Assembly: GCF_003202035.1 (NCBI RefSeq)
Contig: NZ_QJKC01000012.1
Location: 78,158 to 142,157 of the forward strand
Direction of reading: 5' to 3'
From: Aquitalea magnusonii
Lineage (GTDB): Bacteria > Pseudomonadota > Gammaproteobacteria > Burkholderiales > Chromobacteriaceae
Length of the DNA: 64,000 nt
The notes beneath the pieces were generated by a model that was given only the letters and a program-made list of their open reading frames with translations, did not search any database and was not told the origin of the DNA. The position numbers and the translations under genes are program-made. Positions 54,806 to 63,922 of this stretch are shown piece after piece. Position 1 is the stretch's first letter. Each line of letters starts with the position of its first letter.

Positions 54806-55564
54806 ATGTTTACCATTACCCCCGTTCGGGCATTTGCCGACAATTATATCTGGGTTTTGCAGCAGGGCACCGGCGCACTTGCAGTTGATCCGGGCGAAGC
54901 AGCACCGCTGATCGCCTTTCTGGAGCATGGCGGTCTGGCGTTGCAAGGCATTCTGATCACCCATCATCATGCCGACCACTGTGGCGGACTGGCCGAGCTG
55001 TTGCAGCGCTGGCCACAGGCCAGGGTCTATGGGCCGGCGGCGATCAGCGGGGTGAATCAGCCCGTTGCGGAAGGCGAGCGGATCGACTGGCAGGGCTATC
55101 AGTTCGAGGTATTAGCCCTGCCCGGCCACACACTGGACCACCTGGCCTATTACGGTCATGGCCAGCTGTTTTGCGGCGACACCCTTTTTGGCGCGGGCTG
55201 TGGCCGCCTGTTTGAAGGCAGCCCGGCCCAGATGCTGGCCTCACTGGACAAGCTGGCCGCCCTGCCGGATACCACGCGCTTTTACCCGGCGCACGAATAT
55301 ACCTTGTCCAATCTCAAGTTTGCGCTGGCGGTAGAGCCGGACAATGACGAGATACAGCTGCGTCAGCTGCTGGATCAAAAGCAGATCGCCATGGGTTTGC
55401 CCACGCTGCCCACCGAGCTGGGGCTGGAGAAAACCACCAACCCCTTCATGCGCTGCAGCAAACCGGCAGTGCAACAGCAGGCCAGCCGACAGGCCGGGCA
55501 GGCGCTGCAGGACCGCCTGCAGGTGTTCACAGTGTTGCGCGAATGGAAAAACAACTTCCGCTGA
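54806..55564 (+). CDS. gloB: Hydroxyacylglutathione hydrolase (glyoxalase II)
   Basis: A 252-residue metallo-beta-lactamase-fold enzyme releasing lactate and glutathione from S-lactoylglutathione, the second step of methylglyoxal detoxification. The start at 54806 (MFTITPVRAFADNYIW) is set by the family; AAGGAG lies unusually far (13 bases) upstream. Metal ligands lie in THHHADHCGG (H53, H55, D57, H58), with further ligands in LPGHTLDHL and the late PAHEYT. The C-terminal substrate domain is present. It is divergent from the YafS-like gene and upstream of mltD. Confidence 0.95.
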   Translation: MFTITPVRAFADNYIWVLQQGTGALAVDPGEAAPLIAFLEHGGLALQGILITHHHADHCGGLAELLQRWPQARVYGPAAISGVNQPVAEGERIDWQGYQFEVLALPGHTLDHLAYYGHGQLFCGDTLFGAGCGRLFEGSPAQMLASLDKLAALPDTTRFYPAHEYTLSNLKFALAVEPDNDEIQLRQLLDQKQIAMGLPTLPTELGLEKTTNPFMRCSKPAVQQQASRQAGQALQDRLQVFTVLREWKNNFR

Positions 55565-55669
55565 CATGCATTCCGGGTAGATCATTCTTGCCAAAAGGCT
55601 GGCTGCCAATCTTTATTAAATCTAGCGACTCATTCAAGCAAAGCTCATGAAATGATTTGTCTTTTTCGA

Positions 55670-55698
55670 TTGACACACCCTTGGGGGGTGTTTAGCAT
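55670..55698 (+). promoter_or_regulatory. mltD promoter with palindromic spacer
   Basis: TTGACA (55670-55675), 17-base spacer, TAGCAT (55693-55698). The spacer contains ACACCC and GGGTGT as inverted arms (55675-55680, 55686-55691). The core CCCTTGGGGG is shared with the copA operator read on the minus strand. Start expected about 55705. Confidence 0.6.
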
Positions 55699-55728
55699 CG
55701 GCCGAGATCAGAATTCCGGGCTGGCCAA

Positions 55729-57678
55729 ATGAAAAGAATTACACCATTGGCACTTTCGTTGTCATTTGCATTTTCCGTTTCATCCTTGGCACATGCCGAT
55801 TCAGGGGCCTTCCGCCAGTCAGTCGGCGTCGACGAAGCCCAGGCCGCCGGCCTGGACATGATGCTGCTGAACTCCAGTCTGCTGCGTAATGGCGACAATG
55901 TCTGGGAACGCGCGCGCGAAGGTTTCCAGCTGACCGAAGTCAACGCCGACATCGTCCGCAAGCAGGAACGTCTCTACAGCAGCAAGCCCGAATACTTCAA
56001 ACGCATGCTGGACCGCAGCCACAAATACCTGTTTCACATCATGAATGAAGTGGAACGCCGTGGCATGCCGACCGAAATCGCCTTCCTGCCCATCGTGGAA
56101 AGCGCCTTTGTCCCCACCGCCAATTCACCGGTAGGTGCAGCCGGGCTGTGGCAGTTCATGCCGGCTACCGGCCGTCATTACGGCCTGGAACAGACCTGGT
56201 GGTACGATGGTCGCCGCGATGTGATGGAAGCCACCCGCGCCGCGCTGGATTATCTGCAGAATCTGTACGCGCAGTTTGGCGACTGGAATCTGGCACTGGC
56301 CGCCTACAACTGGGGCGAGGGCAATCTGGCGCGCGCCATTGCCCGTGCCCAGGCCGCCGGTCTTGAGCCGACCTACGAAAACATCAAGATGCCGAATGAG
56401 ACACGCAATTACGCTCCCAAGCTGATTGCCGTGCGCAACATTCTCAGCCAGCCGGAAAAATTCGGCGTCAAGCTGGATAAATTCCCCAACAAGCCCTATT
56501 TCGTCGCGGTGTCCACCGGTCGTCACATGGACATCGAGGTAGCGGCCAAGATGGCCGGCATTTCCGTTGCCGAATTCAAGGAACTGAATCCTGCCTTCAA
56601 TCTGCCGGTATACGCCCACAAGCCGGGCCGGCAGATGCTGATCCCGCTGTCCAAGGCCGACAAGTTCGATTACAACCTGTCGCACTGGAACAAACCCTTG
56701 CTCAGCTGGCAGGTATACACCCCGAGCACGGATGAAAACATCACCACCGTGGCCGAGCGCTATGGCATGAGCACCGCCGAGCTGCAAAACGTCAACAAGG
56801 TAGGCTCGCGCAATCTGGCGGCCGGTCGCCCGGTACTGGTTGCCTTGCGTGGCAAGAGTGACGGCGCCAGCCCGCTGGATGCCGGTGATGGCAACCTGGG
56901 GGATGGCACCAGCCTGATCGCCAGCACGACCACGGTGACAAGTTCGCCGGTGCTTGCCAGCAGTGCAGAGACGCCGGTGCTGGCTAGTGCTGCGCCCGCC
57001 AGCATCGCCAAAGCGCAGCCAGTCAGCAGCAAGCCGCTAGCCGTCGCAGCAGCCAGCGCGGCCGCGCCGACGGTTGCCAGCACGGCTGCCCCAACACAAC
57101 CGACGATCATTGCCGACAGCACACCGGTGGTCAAACCGGCGCAGAGCGCCGCACCGGCCGCAGCGGCCAAACCGGTATTGCTGGCCAAGGCGGAAGCACC
57201 CAGCCTGCCCTCCGGCAACACGCCGCCACCCAAGCCGCTGGAAGCCCGCCTGGCCAGCGTCAACCCGGCTGCCAGCCAGCATACTGTTGCCAGTGGCGAT
57301 ACCCTGTTCAATATCGCCCGCCGCTACAATGTCAGCGTGGCCGACCTGAAAGCCTTCAACAACCTGACGGATAACACCGTCAAGCTGGGGCAGGTCATCA
57401 AGGTCAAGGGCAATCCGCTGGCTGCCAATACCATGCTGGCAGAGGCAGTACCGGCGCCCAGTGCGCAGGATGAGGCCCTGGTCAAGGTCAGCAGCAGCAT
57501 CGCCCCGGCGAGCGGAGCGGTACCGGCCGAATACGTGGTGCAGCGTGGCGATACCGTCTACAGCATCGCCCGCCGCTTCGGTGTCAATCACGCTGACATC
57601 CAGCGCTGGAACGACGCCAACCAGCTGACCCGCCTGCAACCAGGCCAGCGCGTGCGCATCGAGACCCAGGGCCTGTAA
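55729..57678 (+). CDS. mltD: Membrane-bound lytic murein transglycosylase D with three LysM domains
   Basis: A 649-residue peptidoglycan lytic transglycosylase. Signal peptide about 1-23, with no lipobox cysteine, unlike E. coli MltD. The SLT domain spans about 105-240, with catalytic E124 in FLPIVESAFVPTA and GAAGLWQFMPATGRHYGL downstream. LysM domains at about 327-373, 517-562 and 601-647 bind glycan, separated by an Ala/Pro/Thr-rich linker (about 380-515). Length is well above E. coli MltD (about 450). It lies downstream of gloB with its own promoter. Confidence 0.93.
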   Translation: MKRITPLALSLSFAFSVSSLAHADSGAFRQSVGVDEAQAAGLDMMLLNSSLLRNGDNVWERAREGFQLTEVNADIVRKQERLYSSKPEYFKRMLDRSHKYLFHIMNEVERRGMPTEIAFLPIVESAFVPTANSPVGAAGLWQFMPATGRHYGLEQTWWYDGRRDVMEATRAALDYLQNLYAQFGDWNLALAAYNWGEGNLARAIARAQAAGLEPTYENIKMPNETRNYAPKLIAVRNILSQPEKFGVKLDKFPNKPYFVAVSTGRHMDIEVAAKMAGISVAEFKELNPAFNLPVYAHKPGRQMLIPLSKADKFDYNLSHWNKPLLSWQVYTPSTDENITTVAERYGMSTAELQNVNKVGSRNLAAGRPVLVALRGKSDGASPLDAGDGNLGDGTSLIASTTTVTSSPVLASSAETPVLASAAPASIAKAQPVSSKPLAVAAASAAAPTVASTAAPTQPTIIADSTPVVKPAQSAAPAAAAKPVLLAKAEAPSLPSGNTPPPKPLEARLASVNPAASQHTVASGDTLFNIARRYNVSVADLKAFNNLTDNTVKLGQVIKVKGNPLAANTMLAEAVPAPSAQDEALVKVSSSIAPASGAVPAEYVVQRGDTVYSIARRFGVNHADIQRWNDANQLTRLQPGQRVRIETQGL

Positions 57679-57698
57679 CTCCCCTGAGCCTGCCAATG

Positions 57699-57726
57699 AA
57701 AAACCCGCTGTCGCGGGTTTTTTCTT
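57699..57726. terminator. Bidirectional terminator between mltD and dtd
   Basis: AAAAACCCGC (57699-57708) pairs with GCGGGTTTTT (57713-57722) around TGTC, extended by further T on the right and A-run on the left. Confidence 0.9.
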
Positions 57727-57750
57727 GTCTGCCAGCGGTCAGGCCAGCAC

Positions 57751-58203
57751 TTACTCGGGGTCGCGGCTGTCCAGCAAAATGGTCACCGGCCCGTCATTGA
57801 CCAGCGCAACCTGCATATCCGCCCCAAAAACCCCGGTAGGCACGGCGCGGCCGAGTACCCGGCTGAGGCTGTCAACAAACTGTTCGAACAGTGGTCTGGA
57901 AATATCACCACGCGCCGCCCGGCTATAGGAAGGCCGATTGCCCTTGCGCGTGGAAGCAAACAGGGTGAACTGGCTGACCGCCAGCACCTCGCCGCCCTGC
58001 TCCAGCAGGGAAAGATTCATCACCCCGGCATCATCATTGAAAATGCGCAGCTGGCTGATCTTGCGTACCAGCCAGTCGATATCCTGCTGGCCATCCACCT
58101 CTTCCACCCCCACCAGCAGCAGCAGGCCGGGGCCAATCTGCCCGCATACCTCGCCGGCAACCGTCACGCTTGCTGCACTCACCCGTTGAACTACGACCCG
58201 CAT
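57751..58203 (-). CDS. dtd: D-aminoacyl-tRNA deacylase
   Basis: A 150-residue enzyme that hydrolyses D-aminoacyl-tRNAs and so protects translation. The start at 58203 ([15 protein letters not shown]) matches the family. The conserved active-site blocks SQFTL (around 81) and the late NDGPVTI with the Gly-Pro motif are present. It is divergent from the PhzF-like gene, with 51 bases between starts. Confidence 0.95.
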   Translation of the reverse strand: MRVVVQRVSAASVTVAGEVCGQIGPGLLLLVGVEEVDGQQDIDWLVRKISQLRIFNDDAGVMNLSLLEQGGEVLAVSQFTLFASTRKGNRPSYSRAARGDISRPLFEQFVDSLSRVLGRAVPTGVFGADMQVALVNDGPVTILLDSRDPE

Positions 58204-58254
58204 GCCCACATCTCCTGAAGTCTGACCTGCCATTCTACCCGCTGGGAGCGCGTG

Positions 58255-59094
58255 ATGAATATTCTGAAGATTGCCGCCTTTTCCGATGGCGAGCGCGGGG
58301 GCAACCCGGCCGGCGTAGTCATCCAGCCCACCCTGCCCGCTGACCGTGAAATGCAAGCCATTGCCGCCGAGCTGGGCTTCTCGGAAACCGTCTTTGCCAT
58401 GCCGCAAGGCCAGGGCTGGCGGGTGCGCTATTTTTCCCCGGAAGCAGAAGTGCCGTTTTGCGGACATGCCACCATTGCGCTGGGGGCAGCGCTGGCCATG
58501 CACTACGGCGATGGCGACTTTCCCCTGCAGCTGAATCAGGCCAGCATCAGCGTCAGTGGCCAGTATCAGGCCGGCCGGCTCAGCGCCGCCCTGCAATCAC
58601 CACCGACCCGCAGTGCACCGGTAGCAGCCGCCTTGCTGCAAGAGGTGCTCGCCTTGTTCGGACTGAGCCCCGCCCAGCTTTCCCCCGAGCTGCCTCCAGC
58701 CCTGATTCATGCCGGTGCCGACCACCTGCTGCTGGCGGTGCAGGAGCGTGCCACCCTGTCCGCCATGCGCTATTCACTGGAAGCAGGACGCGACTTGATG
58801 CGCCGTGCCGGCCTCACCACCATCCTGCTGCTATGGGCAGAAAACCGGCAATGCTTTCACAGCCGCAATGCCTTTGCCGCCGGCGGCGTGTATGAAGACC
58901 CGGCCACCGGCGCCGCCACCGCCGCCCTGGCCGGTTATCTGCGCGATATCGGCTGGGAGCATGGTGGCCATATCGAGGTGATACAAGGCGAGGACATGGG
59001 CCAGCGCTCTTGCCTGCATGCGGCCATTCCGCCAGAACAAGGCAGCTCGATTCGCGTATCCGGCCGCGCCAGACTCATGGAGCCGGCGCACTAA
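58255..59094 (+). CDS. PhzF family isomerase-like protein
   Basis: A 279-residue protein of the PhzF/diaminopimelate epimerase-like fold (ATG at 58255 behind GGGAG; a GTG three bases earlier is the alternative). Signatures: GGNPAGVV (17-24), [10 protein letters not shown] near 70, and the late [16 protein letters not shown]. The catalytic Glu of PhzF is probably in [10 protein letters not shown]. Most family members are not in phenazine clusters, and no phenazine gene is present here, so the substrate is unknown. It precedes yaaA by 50 bases. Confidence 0.85.
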   Translation: MNILKIAAFSDGERGGNPAGVVIQPTLPADREMQAIAAELGFSETVFAMPQGQGWRVRYFSPEAEVPFCGHATIALGAALAMHYGDGDFPLQLNQASISVSGQYQAGRLSAALQSPPTRSAPVAAALLQEVLALFGLSPAQLSPELPPALIHAGADHLLLAVQERATLSAMRYSLEAGRDLMRRAGLTTILLLWAENRQCFHSRNAFAAGGVYEDPATGAATAALAGYLRDIGWEHGGHIEVIQGEDMGQRSCLHAAIPPEQGSSIRVSGRARLMEPAH

Positions 59095-59144
59095 GCCGCT
59101 GTCTCCGCTACAATTCCCCCTACTCCGCAGCAAGGATCCGCCTC

Positions 59145-59918
59145 ATGTTGATGGTACTCTCGCCGGCCAAAACGCTGGACTACACCACGCCCTCCCATAC
59201 CACGCGCTACACTCGGCCTGATTTTCTGGCCGACAGTCAGCAACTGATCACGGTATTGCGCGAAAAAAGCCCGGCAGATATTGCCCACCTGATGAATATC
59301 AGCGACACGCTGGCCACCCTGAATGTGGGCCGCTATCACGACTGGACCCCCGACTTCACCCCGGACAATGCCAAGCAAGCCGTGCTGGCCTTCATGGGAG
59401 ATGTTTACGAGGGGCTGGATGCCGCCAGTCTGAACGAAGCACAGCTCGACTATCTGCAACAGCATCTGCGCATCCTGTCCGGGCTGTATGGCCTGCTGCG
59501 CCCGCTGGACCTGATGCAAGCCTACCGGCTGGAAATGGGCACGAAGCTGGCCAATCCGCGTGGAGCCAATCTGTATGCCTTCTGGGGAGAGCGTATTACC
59601 GCCGCCCTGAATCAGCTGCTGGAGGCAGCAGAAAACCCGACACTAATCAACCTGGCCTCCGACGAGTATTTCAAATCGGTCAAACCGGCCCAATTGCATG
59701 GCCGGCTGATTACCCCGGTATTCCAGGATTTCAAGAACGGCCAGTACAAGATCATCAGCTTCTACGCCAAACAGGCGCGCGGCCTGATGGCACGCTGGGC
59801 CGCCCTGCATGCGGCAGACACGCCGGAAGCACTGCAGGACTTCAATCTGGCGGGCTACCGGTTCGAGGCGACCGAGTCAGACAGCCAGCGCTGGGTATTC
59901 CGCCGCCAGCTGGCCTGA
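59145..59918 (+). CDS. yaaA: Peroxide stress protein YaaA (DUF328)
   Basis: A 257-residue cytoplasmic protein. The start at 59145 has AAGGA 8 bases upstream ([13 protein letters not shown]). Family blocks: [13 protein letters not shown]-like [37 protein letters not shown] and [15 protein letters not shown]. In E. coli YaaA lowers free iron and protects DNA and protein from peroxide. It converges on ldhA, with 24 bases between stops. Confidence 0.95.
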   Translation: MLMVLSPAKTLDYTTPSHTTRYTRPDFLADSQQLITVLREKSPADIAHLMNISDTLATLNVGRYHDWTPDFTPDNAKQAVLAFMGDVYEGLDAASLNEAQLDYLQQHLRILSGLYGLLRPLDLMQAYRLEMGTKLANPRGANLYAFWGERITAALNQLLEAAENPTLINLASDEYFKSVKPAQLHGRLITPVFQDFKNGQYKIISFYAKQARGLMARWAALHAADTPEALQDFNLAGYRFEATESDSQRWVFRRQLA

Positions 59919-59942
59919 ACCCGGGCTGGCCGGCCTGGATCG

Positions 59943-60938
59943 TCAGCTTCCCACCTTGTTGGCCAGCGCCAGCCCCTGCTCGAAAGCCGTGGCGTTGGCC
60001 AGCGTGGTTTCAGCGATATTGTCCAGCGCCTCGCGGGTGAGAAAACCCTGGTGCGCCGTGACCAGCACATTGGGAAAGGTCAGCAGGCGCGCCAGCTGGT
60101 CATCCTGCAGGCCGACTTCCGAGTGGTTTTCGAAAAACACCCCCTCCTCCATCTCATACACATCCAGCCCCACCCCGGCCAGCCGGCCATCCTTCAGCGC
60201 CGCAATCAGGGCCGTGGTGTCCACCAGCGCCCCACGACTGGTATTGATCAGTACCGCACCGCTTTTCATGCCGGCCAGCGCATCGGCATTGATCATGTGC
60301 TGGGTTTGCGCTGTCAGCGGCAAATGCAGGCTGACCACATCGCACTGCTGCAGCAATTGCGCCATCGACACATATTCAAAGCCCAGCTGCTGGTCCAGCC
60401 CTGCCTGGGGATAGACATCGAAAGCCAGCACCCGCATGCCAAAGCCCTTGGCAATGGCTATCGTGGCCTGACCGATGCGACCGGTTCCCACCACCCCCAT
60501 GGTCTTGCGATACAGGTCGAAACCCACCAGCCCATCCAGTGAGAAATCCATTTCACGCACCCGCACATAGGATTTGTGGATGCGCCGCACCACCGCCAAT
60601 AACAGGGCAAAGGCATGCTCGGCCACCGCGTGCGGCGAATAGGCCGGCACCCGGGTCACCACGATGCCGTGCTGCTGACACGCCGCCAGGTCCACCCCGT
60701 TGAAGCCGGCACAACGCAAGGTGATCAGGCGCACGCCACGTTGCGCCAGACGGGCGATGACCTCGCCATCCAGCCGGTCATTGACAAAGGGACAGACCGC
60801 CTCAACGTCATGCACCAGCTCCAGCGTGTCCCGATTGAGCCGGGGTTCAAAATAGCTCAAGTGATGGCCAAACTGCTGGTTGGCAAGATCCAGGCTTTGA
60901 CGGTCGTAGTTTTTGGTATCGAAAACAGCGATGCGCAT
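59943..60938 (-). CDS. ldhA: D-lactate dehydrogenase (fermentative, NAD-dependent)
   Basis: A 331-residue D-2-hydroxyacid dehydrogenase converting pyruvate and NADH to D-lactate. The start at 60938 (MRIAVFDTKNYDRQSL) is the normal LdhA start. The nucleotide loop is VVGTGRIGQA (149-158), the substrate arginine is in NTSRGALVDT, EMEEGVFFENHS is typical of LdhA, and the catalytic histidine is in VTAHQGFLT. Its first 146 codons and upstream region are duplicated exactly at 63483-64000. This copy is complete, but its native upstream sequence may be displaced by the repeat. Confidence 0.95.
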   Translation of the reverse strand: MRIAVFDTKNYDRQSLDLANQQFGHHLSYFEPRLNRDTLELVHDVEAVCPFVNDRLDGEVIARLAQRGVRLITLRCAGFNGVDLAACQQHGIVVTRVPAYSPHAVAEHAFALLLAVVRRIHKSYVRVREMDFSLDGLVGFDLYRKTMGVVGTGRIGQATIAIAKGFGMRVLAFDVYPQAGLDQQLGFEYVSMAQLLQQCDVVSLHLPLTAQTQHMINADALAGMKSGAVLINTSRGALVDTTALIAALKDGRLAGVGLDVYEMEEGVFFENHSEVGLQDDQLARLLTFPNVLVTAHQGFLTREALDNIAETTLANATAFEQGLALANKVGS

Positions 60939-61016
60939 GGTGGGGGTCGCCAGAAAGTGGAAGAGCTTCCAGTATAACGCGCGCCGAAGGCAGGCCGCGG
61001 GCGATGAAATACAGGG
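60499..61016. repeat. Direct repeat copy A (5' part of ldhA plus upstream)
   Basis: These 518 bases are identical to 63483-64000 in the same orientation (offset 2984). The copy covers ldhA codons 1-146 and 78 bases upstream. The left boundary is sharp at 60499; the right boundary cannot be set because copy B leaves the window at base 64000. Confidence 0.97.
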
Positions 61017-61026
61017 CCCCATATGC

Positions 61027-61062
61027 AAAAACCCCGTCAAGCAAGGCTTGATCGGGGTTTTT
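61027..61062 (-). terminator. Terminator after the acyltransferase gene
   Basis: AAAAACCCCG (61027-61036) pairs with CGGGGTTTTT (61053-61062), with inner TCAAGC/GCTTGA and one bulge. On the minus strand a T5 tract follows. It lies about 93 bases past the acyltransferase stop. Confidence 0.85.
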
Positions 61063-61154
61063 ACTACCGTGCAGCAAGCTGCAGGGAATTGGTTGCTGGT
61101 ACCTGGTGGATTACTTACAAACCTTGACCGTATAGGACTCCAACAGAGCTAGGC

Positions 61155-63227
61155 TTAACCGATACCACGACTAGCAAGCCATCTGATCAATTCACCACCA
61201 AGGTACGAACTTCCATAAATCCCCAAATGGTGCGAATCTCGGTACATTAAATTACCACCCACAATGACATTACATTTCTTTTCATCGCAAAAATATGGAA
61301 TCGAATCAAAAACCTGCAAATTAGGATGCACAACCTTCAGCTTCGCCACCATTTCTCGTAATACTTTTTGCCTGTCATTTGTCACTTCCCTGGAGACGTA
61401 ACAATTCTCAACAGCACCAGGCAAGAATGAACGCCCAATACAGCCTCTCGGGTAAAATGGAATTTCTGGAATATCTACAACCAAAACAACCGACTTACCA
61501 CTCCGCTCCATATACTCAATTGAATTATTCAATCCATAATAAAACAAATCAATCTTTGAACCGGGCTTGTCTCCAGTAATCCTCAAATCAGACCACTTCC
61601 CGGCTCCGCTTACATGATCCGCCGCAAAGCCAGAATCCAATTCATAATTTCCAAAAAATGAAAAAACCACTGTCTTTATTTTTTCCGACTTTGCAACATA
61701 CTGCATGATGTCGTTCATCATTTTCTGGCAATCCAGACCTCGATCAGAAACCACACCCGCACCTAACAGCGGGGGACAACTTGAATTAGCCAACAATGCC
61801 CAATTGTATTTGCTTTGAGCAGCAACACCATAAAAGAGATGCTCCGCATGGCTATCGCCAACTATTGCATAATTCGGCTCACCCTTCTTTGACTGAAGAC
61901 AATAATTAATACCACTAGTCTTTTTCAACAACTCTGAGCAACTCGGATAATTAATTCCAGCCGGATTTAGCGAAAGCCCATCAAACAATTTCTTACTACT
62001 GCGAACTTCTTCTCGGAACTCGAAGCCATCCTTCTTAAAAGTGACAGCTCCCAACAAGCCGACAACCACCAATAGTGCAACCAAAACAGGGGCCCACCAC
62101 TCCCGATTACCTAGCCTTACGGGTCGCTCTATCAACTTATAAGTCAACCATGCTAAAACAAAGCTTACAACGATAGCAAAACATGCTGCATAATTTGTCA
62201 GCAATCCATTATTAACAATTCGTATCATTGACAAAACAAGCCAATGCCAAAGATAAAGTGGATAGCTAATCAAACCGACCCAAACCATTATTTTATTTGC
62301 AAGAATATTCTTATTAACCCAAGACCCGGGACCTGCCAAAATCATCAGACATGCAGCAATAACTGGAGCTAACGCCCACCACCCTGGGAATAGTCTATTT
62401 TTATCAATAACAAAAACCGCCATAACCGCCACAAAAAAACCAAAAGCAGATAAGGCATTATTTAGTATATCTCGCGACTCTCCTTCAGCACTTAAACTTC
62501 TGAAAAATACCGGATTTAAAAAAAACCGCCTCGCCCCGACCAAAAATCTATCATTCTTAAAAATACGTGCATATGCAAGAATAGAACCTGCAAGCAGCTC
62601 CCAAAACCTGGTTTGCGGTAAAAAATAAGCTTTAACTATATCACGAAACGTTTCATGCAAATTTTGACTGAATGAAAACAAGGCAATCACTAACACGACC
62701 ATTAACGCATTCAGGCCAAAACGCCACACTAACCACATCAAGGCAGGAAAAATCAGATAAAATTGCTCTTCTACAGCAAGTGACCATAAATGTACCAATG
62801 GTTTGAGTTCTGAGGCATTATCAAAATAGCCAGTCTCTTTCCATAGCACGATGTTCTGTACAAAACCACTCCCCGTTGCCATATGCTTACCCAATTGCCT
62901 AAACTCATCTGGCAACAACAAGAACCAACCGATACCAAATGCGGTAAGTAACACGAGAATAAGTGCTGGAAAAATCCTTTTAACCCTGTGCACATAGAAA
63001 TCTATAAAACTGAATTTTTTGCTCTCAAGGCCTTTAAAAATGATGCTGGAAATCAGGTAACCAGAAATCACAAAGAAAATATCCACACCCACAAAACCGC
63101 CGTGAAACTGGTTTGGAAAAGCGTGATACAACAGCACAGCCAAGATAGCCACTGCACGCAAGCCATCAATGTCAGGGCGATAGGTAAGGTGAGGATTCGA
63201 GTCTTTAGATGGGAAGGATGTACGCAT
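61155..63227 (-). CDS. OafA/YrhL-type membrane O-acyltransferase with C-terminal SGNH domain
   Basis: A 690-residue protein starting at ATG 63227 (an in-frame TTG at 63245 is possible; neither has a clear ribosome-binding site). The N-terminal acyltransferase-3 domain (about 15-365) has RPDIDGLRAVAILAVLLYHA with the catalytic-type histidine, GVDIFFVISGYL and about ten membrane helices. The C-terminal periplasmic domain has SGNH-hydrolase marks: GDSHAEHLF and DSHHLGIYG. Such enzymes acetylate surface polysaccharides such as O-antigen. The gene is clearly AT-richer than its neighbours and lies between two identical ldhA segments, which points to horizontal acquisition. Confidence 0.9.
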   Translation of the reverse strand: MRTSFPSKDSNPHLTYRPDIDGLRAVAILAVLLYHAFPNQFHGGFVGVDIFFVISGYLISSIIFKGLESKKFSFIDFYVHRVKRIFPALILVLLTAFGIGWFLLLPDEFRQLGKHMATGSGFVQNIVLWKETGYFDNASELKPLVHLWSLAVEEQFYLIFPALMWLVWRFGLNALMVVLVIALFSFSQNLHETFRDIVKAYFLPQTRFWELLAGSILAYARIFKNDRFLVGARRFFLNPVFFRSLSAEGESRDILNNALSAFGFFVAVMAVFVIDKNRLFPGWWALAPVIAACLMILAGPGSWVNKNILANKIMVWVGLISYPLYLWHWLVLSMIRIVNNGLLTNYAACFAIVVSFVLAWLTYKLIERPVRLGNREWWAPVLVALLVVVGLLGAVTFKKDGFEFREEVRSSKKLFDGLSLNPAGINYPSCSELLKKTSGINYCLQSKKGEPNYAIVGDSHAEHLFYGVAAQSKYNWALLANSSCPPLLGAGVVSDRGLDCQKMMNDIMQYVAKSEKIKTVVFSFFGNYELDSGFAADHVSGAGKWSDLRITGDKPGSKIDLFYYGLNNSIEYMERSGKSVVLVVDIPEIPFYPRGCIGRSFLPGAVENCYVSREVTNDRQKVLREMVAKLKVVHPNLQVFDSIPYFCDEKKCNVIVGGNLMYRDSHHLGIYGSSYLGGELIRWLASRGIG

Positions 63228-63254
63228 GGACCAGGCCGTTGCCAACCGTATACC

Positions 63255-63295
63255 GGCAGGTAGACAAATCGATTAAAACCTACATTCTACCTGCC
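63255..63295. repeat. Inverted repeat upstream of the acyltransferase gene
   Basis: GGCAGGTAGA (63255-63264) and TCTACCTGCC (63286-63295), perfect 10-bp arms with a 21-base loop, starting 28 bases upstream of the acyltransferase ATG. No T-run. Could be an operator or a leader hairpin. Confidence 0.5.
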
Positions 63296-63472
63296 ATACC
63301 AGTTTCTGCCTAACCATCTGGCATGTCGTTACATAAAACAATGAGCATTTCTCAAAACTTTTCAACATCAGGCATGCCTCGATACGGAACAAGCATCAAA
63401 CTGGGTTTATGACCCATGCGGAGATGTCTTACACCAAAATTCTGGGCCTGAGCATCACCATCGCGAATACCA

Positions 63473-63922
63473 TCAAAGGGAAATGGTCTTGCGATACAGG
63501 TCGAAACCCACCAGCCCATCCAGTGAGAAATCCATTTCACGCACCCGCACATAGGATTTGTGGATGCGCCGCACCACCGCCAATAACAGGGCAAAGGCAT
63601 GCTCGGCCACCGCGTGCGGCGAATAGGCCGGCACCCGGGTCACCACGATGCCGTGCTGCTGACACGCCGCCAGGTCCACCCCGTTGAAGCCGGCACAACG
63701 CAAGGTGATCAGGCGCACGCCACGTTGCGCCAGACGGGCGATGACCTCGCCATCCAGCCGGTCATTGACAAAGGGACAGACCGCCTCAACGTCATGCACC
63801 AGCTCCAGCGTGTCCCGATTGAGCCGGGGTTCAAAATAGCTCAAGTGATGGCCAAACTGCTGGTTGGCAAGATCCAGGCTTTGACGGTCGTAGTTTTTGG
63901 TATCGAAAACAGCGATGCGCAT
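63473..63922 (-). pseudogene. Truncated duplicate of ldhA
   Basis: A 149-codon frame identical to ldhA for codons 1-146 (MRIAVFDTKN to RKT), then ISL and stop, created where the repeat ends at 63483. It has the cofactor-domain entrance but lacks the GTGRIGQ loop and all catalytic residues, so no dehydrogenase activity is expected. Confidence 0.9.

Noticed and set aside
58255..59094. Phenazine biosynthesis gene phzF
   Set aside because: Family resemblance only; no other phz gene is present, and most family members lie outside phenazine clusters.
63409..63687. 92-codon plus-strand frame across the repeat junction
   Set aside because: Partly antisense to the ldhA fragment, no ribosome-binding site and no recognisable product.
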